NCBI GenBank assembly: GCA_903927965.1
Contig: CAIYPA010000099.1
Span: 1-38,353, forward strand
Length of the DNA: 38,353 bases
Source: an uncultured Bacteroidia bacterium
GTDB lineage: Bacteria > Bacteroidota > Bacteroidia > Bacteroidales > Prolixibacteraceae
Direction of reading: 5' to 3'
Both the position numbers and the translations under genes were made by a program. Shown here piece by piece: positions 24,915-33,457 of this stretch. Within the stretch, counting starts at the first letter, position 1, and each line of letters opens with the position of its first letter. Below the pieces are notes generated by a model that saw only the letters and a list, made by a program, of their open reading frames with translations, was not told the DNA's origin and made no database searches.

Positions 24915-25000
24915 GCGGAGAGCATGGGGCATGGGGCATGGGGCAGGTGCATTAGGCGTAGAGCATGGGGCGTGGAGCGTGGAGCATGGGGCGTGGAGCT
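24915..25000. repeat. GAGCATGGGGC-type minisatellite
   Basis: About ten imperfect units of G(A)GCATGGGGC / GCGTGGAGC follow the SpoIID stop codon. Similar units occur at 30162-30220 and, degenerately, at 38149-38165. Any open frame here yields only repetitive GAWG peptides. Confidence 0.65.
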
Positions 25001-25031
25001 CGGCCTGAAGAGAAAGGAAACCGAAACCCGG

Positions 25032-25124
25032 TGCTTCGGCTTCGCTCAGATACCAGAACTTCGGCTTCGGTCAAAAGTCTTTAAAGTGTCATCCTTCAAC
25101 ATCCGGTACTTCGGCTCCGCTCAG
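25032..25124. repeat. Dispersed CTTCGGCTYCGCTCAG repeats
   Basis: Three near-identical copies start at about 25033, 25059 and 25109 (CTTCGGCTTCGCTCAG, CTTCGGCTTCGGTCA, CTTCGGCTCCGCTCAG). The first two are 26 bp apart. No protein or promoter role is apparent. Confidence 0.55.
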
Positions 25125-25167
25125 CATCCGGAAACTGGATTTGAAAATAATATTTTAGTACAGTTCT

Positions 25168-25274
25168 TTACACCGTAGGTGTTAAACTATTGTAGAATTG
25201 CAGATTATCCCGAATGGTAAGGCGCAATCAGAAAGTTGTTGAAAGATTCGATGTTCTCTGCGCCGCAAAACAGG
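25168..25274 (+). repeat. 105-bp two-hairpin repeat element, copy 1
   Basis: The left end is the palindrome ACACCGTAGGTGT followed by TAAACTATTGTAGAA. After about 23 nt comes GGCGCAATCAGAAAG, and after about 25 nt TGCGCCGCAAAA. GGCGCA and TGCGCC can pair. The same order of blocks recurs at 34516-34620 and inverted at 34744-34845. It lies in the 429-nt gap before the GH9 gene; apart from the repeats described, that gap shows no gene. Confidence 0.7.
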
Positions 25275-25343
25275 GGACATTGATATCATGGAATGCAATG
25301 AAATGGGTCAATATTTAGAAGACAATAGACAAAATTACATAAC

Positions 25344-27830
25344 ATGCACAAATATAATATATTACGCAACTTAATTCCGGGATTGGTTTTGTTCCTGACC
25401 GCCCTTACGGCATCCGCATCCTCATGGATTCGGATCAACCAACTTGGATATCTGCCCCAATCAGTGAAAGTTGCTGTTTTTATCTCTGACGAAACCATTT
25501 CCTTTTCACCATTTCAATTGATTGATGCCGGAACCGGCAAAGTGGTTTTTGAGGGAAAACCTGTGGAATACAGCGGTGAAAAGTGGGGAATGAAATCGGC
25601 CGCAAGGCTCAGTTTTACATCCCTTGAAAAAGAAGGGCGTTATTACATAAAATTAGGTATGGCCCGGTCACCCGAATTTCCCATTTCACCCGAAGTTTAC
25701 AAAGGGACTGCCGATTATACCCTGAAGTACATGCGCCAGCAACGCTGTGGGTACAATCCCTACCTGAAGGATTCCTGTCATACCCACGACGGTTTTATCG
25801 TTGACCATCCCACAAAATCGGGTCAGATCATCGATGTCAAAGGCGGATGGCACGACGCAAGCGATTACCTTCAATATGTCACAACTTCTGCGAATGCGGT
25901 TTATCAGATGCTGTTTGCCTATTCCCAAAACCCGGAAATCTTTGGTGACCAATACAACGCTTCCGGTCTTCCTGGTGCAGACGGAACACCCGATATCCTC
26001 AACGAGATCAGATGGGGATTGGATTGGCTCATGAAAATGAATCCCGATAGCGGCGAAATGTACAATCAGATTGCTGACGACCGCGACCATGTCGGGCTCC
26101 GTTTACCGACAAACGATCCGGCCTCTTATGGAAACGGCCCTTACCGTCCGGTTTATTTTGTGACCGGGAAAGTTCAGGGCATTTCCAAATACAAGAACCG
26201 TTCAACAGGGGTTTCTTCAACTGCCGGGAAATTCAGTTCAGCTTTTGCTTTGGCTGCCCGTGTCCTGCAAAAAACAGACCCTGATTTAAGCAAGCGTTTG
26301 GCCATCAAAGCGAAAGAAGCTTACCGGTTTGGATTGACCGACCTTGGTGTGGCACAGACAACCAGCGTGGTTTCGCCCTATTTCTATGAGGAGGACAATT
26401 ACGTGGATGATCTGGAACTTGCTGCCATAGAACTGTTTAAACTGACCGGGGATGACTATTTTGAAAAACAGGCTGCGTACTGGGGACAATTGGAGCAAGT
26501 TACTCCATGGATGGAGTTGGGCAAGGCTCGCCATTATCAATTCTATCCGTTTATAAACATGGGTCATGCAAACCAGGCCAACATGAACATCCTGGCATCA
26601 AAAACTTTTTCTGGTTTTATGAACAATGGATTGAAAGCAATTTACGACAGGGGAAAAACAGATCCATTCCTGAACGGGATTCCCTACATCTGGTGCTCGA
26701 ACAACCTGACAGTCGCGGCAATAACACAAGCCAGGCTTTATTTTGAAGCCACTTCCGATTCGACCTACATTGAAATGGAAGCAGCCTTGCGCGACTGGCT
26801 TTTCGGCTGCAATCCCTGGGGAACCAGCATGATCTGCGGATTGCCTGCAAATGGTGATTATCCCAAAATCCCCCATTCTTCGCTCACATTTCTCAAAGGA
26901 GAGCCGACATGGGGAGGAATGGTCGATGGCCCGGTTTATAAGACGATCTATACCGGATTGATCGGCATTAAATTGATGAAAGAAGACAGCTACCTCCCTT
27001 TTCAGAATGGGATCGCTGTTTACCACGACGACATGGGCGATTACAGTTCCAATGAACCTACGATGGATGGGACTGCCAGTCTGACTTATTACCTCTCATC
27101 ACTTGAAAAAGAAGGAATTAGACAGGTCAAGATGGCAAAAAGTGAGAAAGATGTGACGGGATCGATTGTCAGAATGAATACGAATCCTAAAACCATTTAT
27201 CTGATTTTTTCGGCCGATGAATTTGGGGAAGGGGCAGATAAGATATTGGATGTTTTAGCCAGGAAGAAGGTCAAAGGGTCGTTTTTCCTTACAGGCAATT
27301 TCCTCAGAAATCCTAAATTTGAACCTGCAATTCATCGGATGGTTACTGGTAATCACTATGTTGGGCCACATTCGGACCGGCACCTGCTGTATGCTTCATG
27401 GGAAAAGCGTGATTCATTGTTGGTTACAAGGAAGCAATTTGACGATGATATGACGGCCAATCTTCGTGAACTCAACAAATTCGGAATAGCACCTGAGGTT
27501 GTTAAGTATTTTCTGCCTCCATATGAATGGTGTAACCGTTCAATCGTGGGTTGGGCCTTTGAACGGAAATTGCAGATGGTCAATTTTACCCCTGGGGTTG
27601 GGACAAATGCCGATTATACGACCCCCGATTTGAAGAATTACAGATCATCCAAACAACTGATGGACAGATTGATGCAATTTGAATCAATGAATCCAAACCA
27701 TTTGAACGGGGCGATTGTCCTGATCCATCTTGGCACCCATCCCGACCGGACGGATAAATTTTATGATTCACTCAATCTCATCATTACAACTCTTTTAAAA
27801 AAAGGGTATTCCTTTAATGTATTGCCTTAA
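25344..27830 (+). CDS. Secreted GH9 glycosidase fused to a polysaccharide-deacetylase-like domain
   Basis: This 828-aa protein has a signal peptide (LIPGLVLFLTALTASASS). A cellulase N-terminal Ig-like domain follows (WIRINQLGYLPQSVKVAVFIS), then a GH9 (alpha/alpha)6 catalytic domain. Key residues are D171 and D174 in GGWHDASDY, the usual base and nucleophile-water pair, and E571 in SSNEPTMDG, the acid. From about residue 610 a carbohydrate-esterase-4-like domain begins: D625 in FSADEF replaces the usual TFDDG, H676 and H680 lie in PHSDRHLLYA, FLPPYEW is the third motif, and LIHLGTHPDR the last. GH9 enzymes are mostly beta-1,4-glucanases, but some act on glucosamine polymers. With a deacetylase attached and amino-sugar genes around it, a chitosan- or peptidoglycan-like substrate is plausible. 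This is inference. Confidence 0.87.
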   Translation: MHKYNILRNLIPGLVLFLTALTASASSWIRINQLGYLPQSVKVAVFISDETISFSPFQLIDAGTGKVVFEGKPVEYSGEKWGMKSAARLSFTSLEKEGRYYIKLGMARSPEFPISPEVYKGTADYTLKYMRQQRCGYNPYLKDSCHTHDGFIVDHPTKSGQIIDVKGGWHDASDYLQYVTTSANAVYQMLFAYSQNPEIFGDQYNASGLPGADGTPDILNEIRWGLDWLMKMNPDSGEMYNQIADDRDHVGLRLPTNDPASYGNGPYRPVYFVTGKVQGISKYKNRSTGVSSTAGKFSSAFALAARVLQKTDPDLSKRLAIKAKEAYRFGLTDLGVAQTTSVVSPYFYEEDNYVDDLELAAIELFKLTGDDYFEKQAAYWGQLEQVTPWMELGKARHYQFYPFINMGHANQANMNILASKTFSGFMNNGLKAIYDRGKTDPFLNGIPYIWCSNNLTVAAITQARLYFEATSDSTYIEMEAALRDWLFGCNPWGTSMICGLPANGDYPKIPHSSLTFLKGEPTWGGMVDGPVYKTIYTGLIGIKLMKEDSYLPFQNGIAVYHDDMGDYSSNEPTMDGTASLTYYLSSLEKEGIRQVKMAKSEKDVTGSIVRMNTNPKTIYLIFSADEFGEGADKILDVLARKKVKGSFFLTGNFLRNPKFEPAIHRMVTGNHYVGPHSDRHLLYASWEKRDSLLVTRKQFDDDMTANLRELNKFGIAPEVVKYFLPPYEWCNRSIVGWAFERKLQMVNFTPGVGTNADYTTPDLKNYRSSKQLMDRLMQFESMNPNHLNGAIVLIHLGTHPDRTDKFYDSLNLIITTLLKKGYSFNVLP

Positions 27831-27865
27831 TTTATGGCGAAAATCATAAGTAACTAAATTGAAAT

Positions 27866-28483
27866 ATGACATCCATAATTTTTATTTCAACCATAATTGC
27901 ATTAATATATTATTTTATAACGTTAACAATCAATATATTAAAACGGAAGCGAATATTTTCTGAACTTCGGATTTTGGCAATTATTGTTTCAACCTATTCA
28001 ATAATGTGGTTCATCTCCTATTTGTTAAGTGGCGACAAAATGGTTTCTTTGGGGACGGATATCTGTTTTGATGATTGGTGTGCAACAATAACAAACGCTG
28101 AACAGTCTCAAACATTGGGATTTGATGGTTTAGTCGTAAAACCCAAGGGACAATTTATTATATTATCCATTTCAATGTCCAACCATGCACGGGGAATTGC
28201 CCAAAAACCATCTGAACCAAGGATTCATTTGATAGATGAGTCCGGAAAATCATGGTCATTTTCTGAAGAGGGACAAAATGCATTGGAAAGACATTCAGGG
28301 AATCAAATAGCACTTGACAGCAAGCTTGAGCTGCATCAAACATTGAAAACTCAAATGGTGTTTGATGTGCCAAAAGAGTCCAAAGATTTGAAAGCTGTGA
28401 TAGAAGAAGGGCCCTGGATTACCAAATTATTGTTCAAAGAAGAAAGAAAAGTATTCAAGATATTAAATAACAATGATTTATGA
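27866..28483 (+). CDS. Membrane-anchored DUF4352-like protein
   Basis: In this 205-aa protein two hydrophobic segments open the sequence (IIFISTIIALIYYFITLTINIL and ILAIIVSTYSIMWFISYLL). An extracytoplasmic beta-sandwich follows from about residue 65: FDDWCATITNAEQSQTLG, then GQFIILSISMSNHARG, PRIHLIDESGKSWSF and LKTQMVFDVPKESKDLK. This strand order resembles the DUF4352/Ig-like sensory or adhesion domain. No enzyme motif is present. The gene is AT-rich. Its last four bases overlap the start of the AmpG-like transporter gene (ATGA at 28480-28483), so translation is probably coupled and the protein may assist that carrier. Confidence 0.72.
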   Translation: MTSIIFISTIIALIYYFITLTINILKRKRIFSELRILAIIVSTYSIMWFISYLLSGDKMVSLGTDICFDDWCATITNAEQSQTLGFDGLVVKPKGQFIILSISMSNHARGIAQKPSEPRIHLIDESGKSWSFSEEGQNALERHSGNQIALDSKLELHQTLKTQMVFDVPKESKDLKAVIEEGPWITKLLFKEERKVFKILNNNDL

Positions 28484-30159
28484 CTAAATTTAATCCATTG
28501 GAAAAAGTGCGAAACCCCTGGGCCTGGGTGCCTAGTTTGTATTTCTATCAGGGAATCCCATACAGCATCGTGATGATCACCTCCGGGTTGATCTACAAGA
28601 CCATGGGTGTGTCGATTGCTGCTTTCGCCTTCTGGACAAGCCTGCTTTACCTGCCCTGGACGATCAAACCGTTGTGGAGCCCTTACATTGATGTGGTTTC
28701 GACCAAAAGGAACTGGATCCTTTGGACACAAATGTTGCTCGGATGTGCCTTTATTGCAGTGGGTTTTGCAATGCAGCTCCCGTTTTATTTTCCGGCTTCC
28801 ATTGCCATTTTCGGGATCATTGCCATCTCATCCGCAAGTCATGATATTGCTGCCGATGGTTTTTATATGCTTTCCTTAGACCAGCACAAACAGGCCTTTT
28901 TTGTGGGGATCCGCAGCACTTTTTACCGTTTTGCAATGCTGACCGCATTGGGACTGCTTCCCCTGATTGCCGGATTAATCCAGGAAAATACAGGGCTCCA
29001 ACCTGTCTCCTTCGAGGTGAATTCTGTTCCTGCATCGCAGTTCAAATCTGCTGAACTCTCTGGTTTTCAGATCACAAAACAGGAAGGAATCCCCAAAATT
29101 TTAATATATCCCGAAAAAGTACAAATCCCCATATTTGAAAAGGGCATTTCAAAAGTTGATTCAGCTGTGATCTACCTGGCACTTTCTGCTCCACCTATGA
29201 CCGGCGAAACCATCGTCGTCAATCTGGGGCGCAAATCGGGAAGCAAGGACATTGACTTACCCAAAACACATACCGGACGTTTTGAGTTCACTTCCGAAAA
29301 CTGGAACAAACCCATCGCCGCAACCCTCCGTGTCGATCACAACCTGACTTCAGCCACCAGTTCCTTATTCAAAGCAACTGCCGGAAATATTGCTTTCAGT
29401 TGGACAGTATCTCTGAGCGTTTTGGGTCTTCTTTTACTTTTATTGGCTGTTTATCATCGTATTATGCTTCCAAGACCATTCGACGCGAAAGAGAAGACCG
29501 TTGTTGACCTGAAAGTTTATGGAGAGGTATTTGCTTCCTTCTTCTCGAAACCGGGGATTATTCCCGCACTGATTTTCTTTCTTTTGTACCGGCTTGGAGA
29601 GGCGCAGCTCGTAAAAGTGGCAACCCCTTTCCTTGTCGATTCTCGTAACAGCGGTGGTATTGGGTTAACCTCGGCACAATATGGGATTGCCTATGGCACT
29701 TTGGGCATGATCTGTTTAACGATAGGTGGTATCCTTGGTGGAGTTGTCGCTTCAAAATACGGATTGAAAAAGATGATCTGGGTGATGGCTTTTGCGATGA
29801 ATATCCCGATCAGTGTCTATATTTACCTCTCGACCTTTCAGCCTTTGCCTGGTGACGTCACAATCTACATCGCAATTGCAACTGAACAAATGGGTTATGG
29901 TTTTGGTTTTACCGCATATATGTTGTACATGCTCTCGTTTGTCGGTGAAAGCAAGTTTAAAACGGCTGAATTCGCCATTGGTACTTCGTTAATGGCTCTG
30001 GGGATGATGATCCCTGGCATGGTTTCGGGCTATATGAAGGAGTTGTTGGGTTATCAGCATTTCTTTATTTATGTGATCATTTGCTCGATTCCGGGTTTGA
30101 TCGCCATCAAATTTCTGAAAATCGACCCGACGTTTGGGATCAAGAAAAAAGAGGCCTGA
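28480..30159 (+). CDS. AmpG-like MFS transporter with a large periplasmic-type insertion
   Basis: This 559-aa permease matches the AmpG branch of the MFS, which imports GlcNAc-anhydroMurNAc muropeptides. The N-terminal helices show YFYQGIPYSIVMITSGLIYKTMG, LLYLPWTIKPLWSPYID and SSASHDIAADGF, close to the conserved AmpG positions. It is longer than a plain AmpG core because about residues 170-305 form a soluble beta-rich insertion. Its GETIVVNLGRKSG and FEFTSENWNKPIAATLRV recall Calx-beta-like repeats. Membrane helices resume at IAFSWTVSLSVLGLLLLLLAVY. The insertion is in frame between helices of the two halves. The genes around it (MurQ, kinase, SpoIID, GHL10, NagZ-like GH3) support muropeptide or amino-sugar import. 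Confidence 0.83.
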   Translation: MTKFNPLEKVRNPWAWVPSLYFYQGIPYSIVMITSGLIYKTMGVSIAAFAFWTSLLYLPWTIKPLWSPYIDVVSTKRNWILWTQMLLGCAFIAVGFAMQLPFYFPASIAIFGIIAISSASHDIAADGFYMLSLDQHKQAFFVGIRSTFYRFAMLTALGLLPLIAGLIQENTGLQPVSFEVNSVPASQFKSAELSGFQITKQEGIPKILIYPEKVQIPIFEKGISKVDSAVIYLALSAPPMTGETIVVNLGRKSGSKDIDLPKTHTGRFEFTSENWNKPIAATLRVDHNLTSATSSLFKATAGNIAFSWTVSLSVLGLLLLLLAVYHRIMLPRPFDAKEKTVVDLKVYGEVFASFFSKPGIIPALIFFLLYRLGEAQLVKVATPFLVDSRNSGGIGLTSAQYGIAYGTLGMICLTIGGILGGVVASKYGLKKMIWVMAFAMNIPISVYIYLSTFQPLPGDVTIYIAIATEQMGYGFGFTAYMLYMLSFVGESKFKTAEFAIGTSLMALGMMIPGMVSGYMKELLGYQHFFIYVIICSIPGLIAIKFLKIDPTFGIKKKEA

Positions 30160-30161
30160 TG

Positions 30162-30220
30162 GCAAGGAGCATGGGGCAAGGAGCATGGGGCAAAGGGCAT
30201 GGAGCAGGGGGCGTGGAGCG
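30162..30220. repeat. GAGCATGGGGC-type minisatellite, second locus
   Basis: Units GGAGCATGGGGCAA, GGGCATGGAGCA and GGGCGTGGAGC follow the transporter stop codon, related to the array at 24915-25000. They create a spurious N-terminal extension in the frame of the following gene. Confidence 0.6.
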
Positions 30221-30338
30221 GGTCAAAATTGGAACTTGGATCAGGCTAAGGAAGAATAAAAATTGTTCCGACACGAACCGCCAGCAGCCACCGCAAGTCG
30301 CAAGCTGCTATTATTTAAAAACGATCAATAAATTAAAA

Positions 30339-31844
30339 ATGAAACGAACCTTAGGATTAATTACAATATTGTTGGTGGCAATCAACCTGTTTGCTGCAAA
30401 ATACCCAAAACGGGAAATGCGGGCAGTCTGGATTGCGACTGTTGCCAACATCGACTGGCCATCGAGTGCGAACCTGACTGTTGAACAGCAGCAAAAGGAG
30501 TTTATCGAATTGCTTGACCTGAGCAAGGCATACCACATGAACACAGTGGTTTTTCAGATTAGACCAGCAGCCGATGCTTTTTACGCCTCGAAATACGAAC
30601 CCTGGTCGCAGTGGTTGACAGGCAAACAAGGCAAAATGCCTGATCCCTATTACGATCCGCTAACATTCGCAAGTGCGGAATGCCGCAAGCGAGGCTTGGA
30701 CCTGCATGTCTGGATCAATCCTTACCGCGCTGTTACAGATGTCAGCAACAACCAGACTGCACCGGATCATATTACCAACATCCACCCTGATTGGTTTATC
30801 ACCTATGGAAAAACCAAATATTTCGATCCTGCATTACCTGCAACCCGCGATTTTGTGGCATCTGTGGTAAGCGATATTGTCAGGAGGTATGATATTGATG
30901 CCATCCACATGGACGACTATTTTTATCCTTATAGGATCGCAGGGTCAGAATTTCCGGATGACCTGTCTTTCCAGGCTTATCATGGAAATTTCAACCCAAA
31001 TCAAAAAGACGATTGGCGACGGAACAACGTCGATTTGATTATCAAACAGATACACGATAGCATCAAAAGCATTAAACCTTGGGTTGAACTTGGGATTTCA
31101 CCGTTTGGGGTATGGCGGAATGTTGCAAAAGATCCGAATGGCTCTAAAACCAAAGCTGGGCAGACCAATTATGACGATCTTTTTGCCGATGTCCTGAAAT
31201 GGCAACAGGAAAAATGGATCGATTATATTACCCCCCAAATCTATTGGGAACGGGGAAAAGAAGTGGCCGATTATACGATCCTTGCGAAATGGTGGAGCAA
31301 GAATTCATTTGGTACACAGCTTTATATTGGTCAGGCACCCTACCGGATCGATCCTGCCTCCAAAGATAAACCATGGCAGACTGCTGACGAAATTGTTTCT
31401 CAGATTAAACTGAACCGGAGATATCCTGAAATTTCAGGAAGTATGTTCTTCAGTGCCAAGTTTATGCGAAAAAATCCACTCGAACTTCAAGAAAAATTGC
31501 TGAAAAAGAATTACCGTTATCAGGCACTTGCCCCTTCCAATCAAAGGATAAGCCCAGTTCCTCCCCAGCAACCAACTAATGCACAAATAAATACGTCAAA
31601 CGTGCAATTCAACCTTTCGTGGGAAAAAGGGAAAGATACGAAATCGTTCGTCGTTTATCAGTTCAGGAAACATCAACGGGTCAATATCAAAAAGCCGGCA
31701 AATATATTTTTGACAACATCCAATAATTCAATCACTTACAATATAGACCCTGGTACAGATCCTTCAAAATTCAAATATGTGGTAACTGCAATAAGCAAAA
31801 CAAATCTTGAAAGTGAACCAGTTGGTTTTAAGGTGAAGGAATAG
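30339..31844 (+). CDS. Family 10-like glycosyl hydrolase (GHL10/DUF187, DigH-like)
   Basis: The 501-aa product from the ATG at 30339 is preferred because MKRTLGLITILLVAINLFAA is a signal peptide. The frame is open further upstream, but only across GAWG repeat sequence. The GHL10 domain spans about residues 25-330: REMRAVWIATVANIDWPSS, MNTVVFQIRPAADAFYASKYEPWS, GLDLHVWINPYRAV, IDAIHMDDYFYPY, and WIDYITPQIYWERG with acidic residues near the barrel ends. The E. coli relative DigH cleaves peptide-free peptidoglycan strands. A fibronectin-III-like C-terminus (VQFNLSWEKGKDTKSFVVYQF) follows. It works naturally with the amidase and SpoIID protein encoded nearby. Confidence 0.88.
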   Translation: MKRTLGLITILLVAINLFAAKYPKREMRAVWIATVANIDWPSSANLTVEQQQKEFIELLDLSKAYHMNTVVFQIRPAADAFYASKYEPWSQWLTGKQGKMPDPYYDPLTFASAECRKRGLDLHVWINPYRAVTDVSNNQTAPDHITNIHPDWFITYGKTKYFDPALPATRDFVASVVSDIVRRYDIDAIHMDDYFYPYRIAGSEFPDDLSFQAYHGNFNPNQKDDWRRNNVDLIIKQIHDSIKSIKPWVELGISPFGVWRNVAKDPNGSKTKAGQTNYDDLFADVLKWQQEKWIDYITPQIYWERGKEVADYTILAKWWSKNSFGTQLYIGQAPYRIDPASKDKPWQTADEIVSQIKLNRRYPEISGSMFFSAKFMRKNPLELQEKLLKKNYRYQALAPSNQRISPVPPQQPTNAQINTSNVQFNLSWEKGKDTKSFVVYQFRKHQRVNIKKPANIFLTTSNNSITYNIDPGTDPSKFKYVVTAISKTNLESEPVGFKVKE

Positions 31845-31903
31845 GTAGGATGTTCAATTAACTAATTATGAATGAAGAAAATGACAAATTTTATTGATGT
31901 TGT

Positions 31904-31933
31904 TTCTTTGTGAATCTTTGAGCCTTTGTGACT
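31904..31933. repeat. Short CTTTGTGA tandem repeat
   Basis: TCTTTGTGAA, TCTTTGAGC and CTTTGTGAC follow one another with 9-10 bp spacing, upstream of the phased ATTTC array. It is non-coding. Confidence 0.4.
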
Positions 31934-31972
31934 GAATCCAATGAAAGTAAACAAAGGCAATTGGATGATCCA

Positions 31973-32072
31973 ATTTCAACTTATTTCAATTGTATTTCAA
32001 CTTATTTCAATTGTATTTCAACTTATTTCAATTAGCATTTCAACTTATTTCTATTGTATTTCAAAATATTTC
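31973..32072. repeat. ATTTC array with 10.5-bp helical phasing
   Basis: ATTTC occurs at 31973, 31983, 31994, 32004, 32015, 32025, 32037, 32047, 32058 and 32068, so a 21-bp unit holds two half units 10 and 11 bp apart. It ends 21 nt before the DUF5009 start codon. Seen on the other strand it is the GAAAT motif of the array at 33216-33335. Confidence 0.75.
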
Positions 32073-32092
32073 AACCTTTTAACTAATTATCT

Positions 32093-33205
32093 ATGAACTC
32101 ATCACAACGTTACCTGGCACTTGACGTCCTTCGGGGGATGACGATAGCCGCAATGATCACCGTGAACACCCCCGGAACCTGGGCAAGTATTTATGCTCCC
32201 CTTGAACACTCGAAATGGCACGGTTGCACACCTACCGACCTGGTTTTTCCGTTCTTCCTTTTTGTAGTGGGAGTTTCGATGTTTTTCTCCTTTTCGAAAT
32301 ACAAAAATTCATTGAACAAGGAATCGCTCCTGAAGATCGGGCAGCGGACATTGCTGATTTTTGCGATTGGGTTGTTCCTGAACTCCTTCCCGCAATGGAT
32401 GACTGATTATTCAAAACTTAGGGTCATGGGTGTCCTTCAGCGGATTGCAATTGCCTACGGAATAGGTTCATTGATCGTATTGGCCGTTCAGCAGAAATAC
32501 CTGAAATTCGTGGGTGCTGCTATACTACTGATATATTGGGGAATCCTCTATTATTTTGGAGGTGATGACCCATATTCACTGATGGGAAATGCAGCAGCCC
32601 CTTTTGATAAGGCAATATTGGGCGATAGCCATTTATACCACGGGTTCGGAACAACATTCGATCCCGAGGGACTATTAAGCACAATCCCGGCAATTGTAAC
32701 CGTAATCATAGGCTATATGACCGGAAACCTGATCAGGGAGACGCCCAAAATTAAGGTTCCCAAAACTTTGGCAATCTATGGCTGGGGTGGGATTTTCTTT
32801 GGTTATGCGTGGAGTTTGCTTCTCCCGCTAAATAAACCACTTTGGACAAGCTCCTATGTCATTTATGCTGCTGGTTGGGCTTTGGTCGTTCTTGCATTGT
32901 TGATCTGGATCATTGACCTGAAAGGTTATAAAAACTGGACCAGCTTCTTTGTGGTTTTTGGGATGAACCCCTTGTTTATCTTTGCATTATCGGGTATATA
33001 TGTCAGGTCAATTTCTCGTTTTATAAAGGTTACCGAAGCCGATGGGACAGTCCAGAACGGCTACAACTGGTTGTACCAACATGTATTTACACCCCTAAGC
33101 TCCGATCCCAAAATTTCATCGCTTCTATTTGCCCTTTCCCATATTGTAATGTACTGGCTGATCGGTTTGGTACTTTATAAGAAGAAGATTTTCATAAAGG
33201 TATAG
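32093..33205 (+). CDS. DUF5009 / heparan-alpha-glucosaminide N-acetyltransferase-like membrane protein (NagX-like)
   Basis: This 370-aa integral membrane protein has about ten hydrophobic helices. The N-terminus RYLALDVLRGMTIAAMITVNTPG and the motif EHSKWHGCTPTDLVFPFFLFVVG (His39; W42-H43-G44) are the family signature. In the human lysosomal homologue, a membrane His-dependent reaction moves acetyl from acetyl-CoA to the amino group of terminal glucosamine across the membrane. Bacterial members lie in N-acetylglucosamine loci. Here it may re-acetylate glucosamine residues outside the cytoplasm, pairing with the GH9-deacetylase protein; that link is inferred. Its gene stands alone in a 250-350-nt repeat-filled setting on each side. 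Confidence 0.82.
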   Translation: MNSSQRYLALDVLRGMTIAAMITVNTPGTWASIYAPLEHSKWHGCTPTDLVFPFFLFVVGVSMFFSFSKYKNSLNKESLLKIGQRTLLIFAIGLFLNSFPQWMTDYSKLRVMGVLQRIAIAYGIGSLIVLAVQQKYLKFVGAAILLIYWGILYYFGGDDPYSLMGNAAAPFDKAILGDSHLYHGFGTTFDPEGLLSTIPAIVTVIIGYMTGNLIRETPKIKVPKTLAIYGWGGIFFGYAWSLLLPLNKPLWTSSYVIYAAGWALVVLALLIWIIDLKGYKNWTSFFVVFGMNPLFIFALSGIYVRSISRFIKVTEADGTVQNGYNWLYQHVFTPLSSDPKISSLLFALSHIVMYWLIGLVLYKKKIFIKV

Positions 33206-33215
33206 GGGAAAAATT

Positions 33216-33335
33216 GAAATACATAGAAATGACCGAAATATATAGAAATAACTGAAATATATAGAAATAATTGAAATATATAGAAATAATTGAAATATAG
33301 GTAAGTTGTTGAAATATACCGAAATACTTTGAAAT
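33216..33335. repeat. GAAAT array with 19-bp unit (9.5-bp half units)
   Basis: GAAAT starts at 33216, 33226, 33235, 33245, 33254, 33264, 33273, 33283 and 33292, alternating 10 and 9 bp, then at 33311, 33321 and 33331. The unit is GAAATATATAGAAATAATT. It follows the DUF5009 stop codon and fills most of the 348-nt gap before the TIR gene, which otherwise holds only two CCACGTAGTGG palindromes. Confidence 0.75.
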
Positions 33336-33457
33336 GTTTTGCAATGAGTCAAACTAATTGTGACTTGTAGTTCAATGATTAATCTACAATAGCAGATAAG
33401 ATATTTTTGAAACACTTTATTAAGGTAGAGACGCAGAAAAAATGGTTTCCTTGCCCT

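Noticed and set aside
24924-25178. 84-aa open frame after the SpoIID gene
   Set aside because: It encodes only GAWG-type peptides from the minisatellite followed by translated CTTCGGCT repeats. There is no domain and it lies over three repeat families.
30081-30338. N-terminal extension of the GHL10 frame
   Set aside because: It overlaps the transporter gene end and minisatellite DNA. The ATG at 30339 gives a proper signal peptide, so the extension is not used.
33216-33335. CRISPR array
   Set aside because: The GAAAT repeats are 19-bp units with no unique spacers and no cas genes; this is a simple tandem array.
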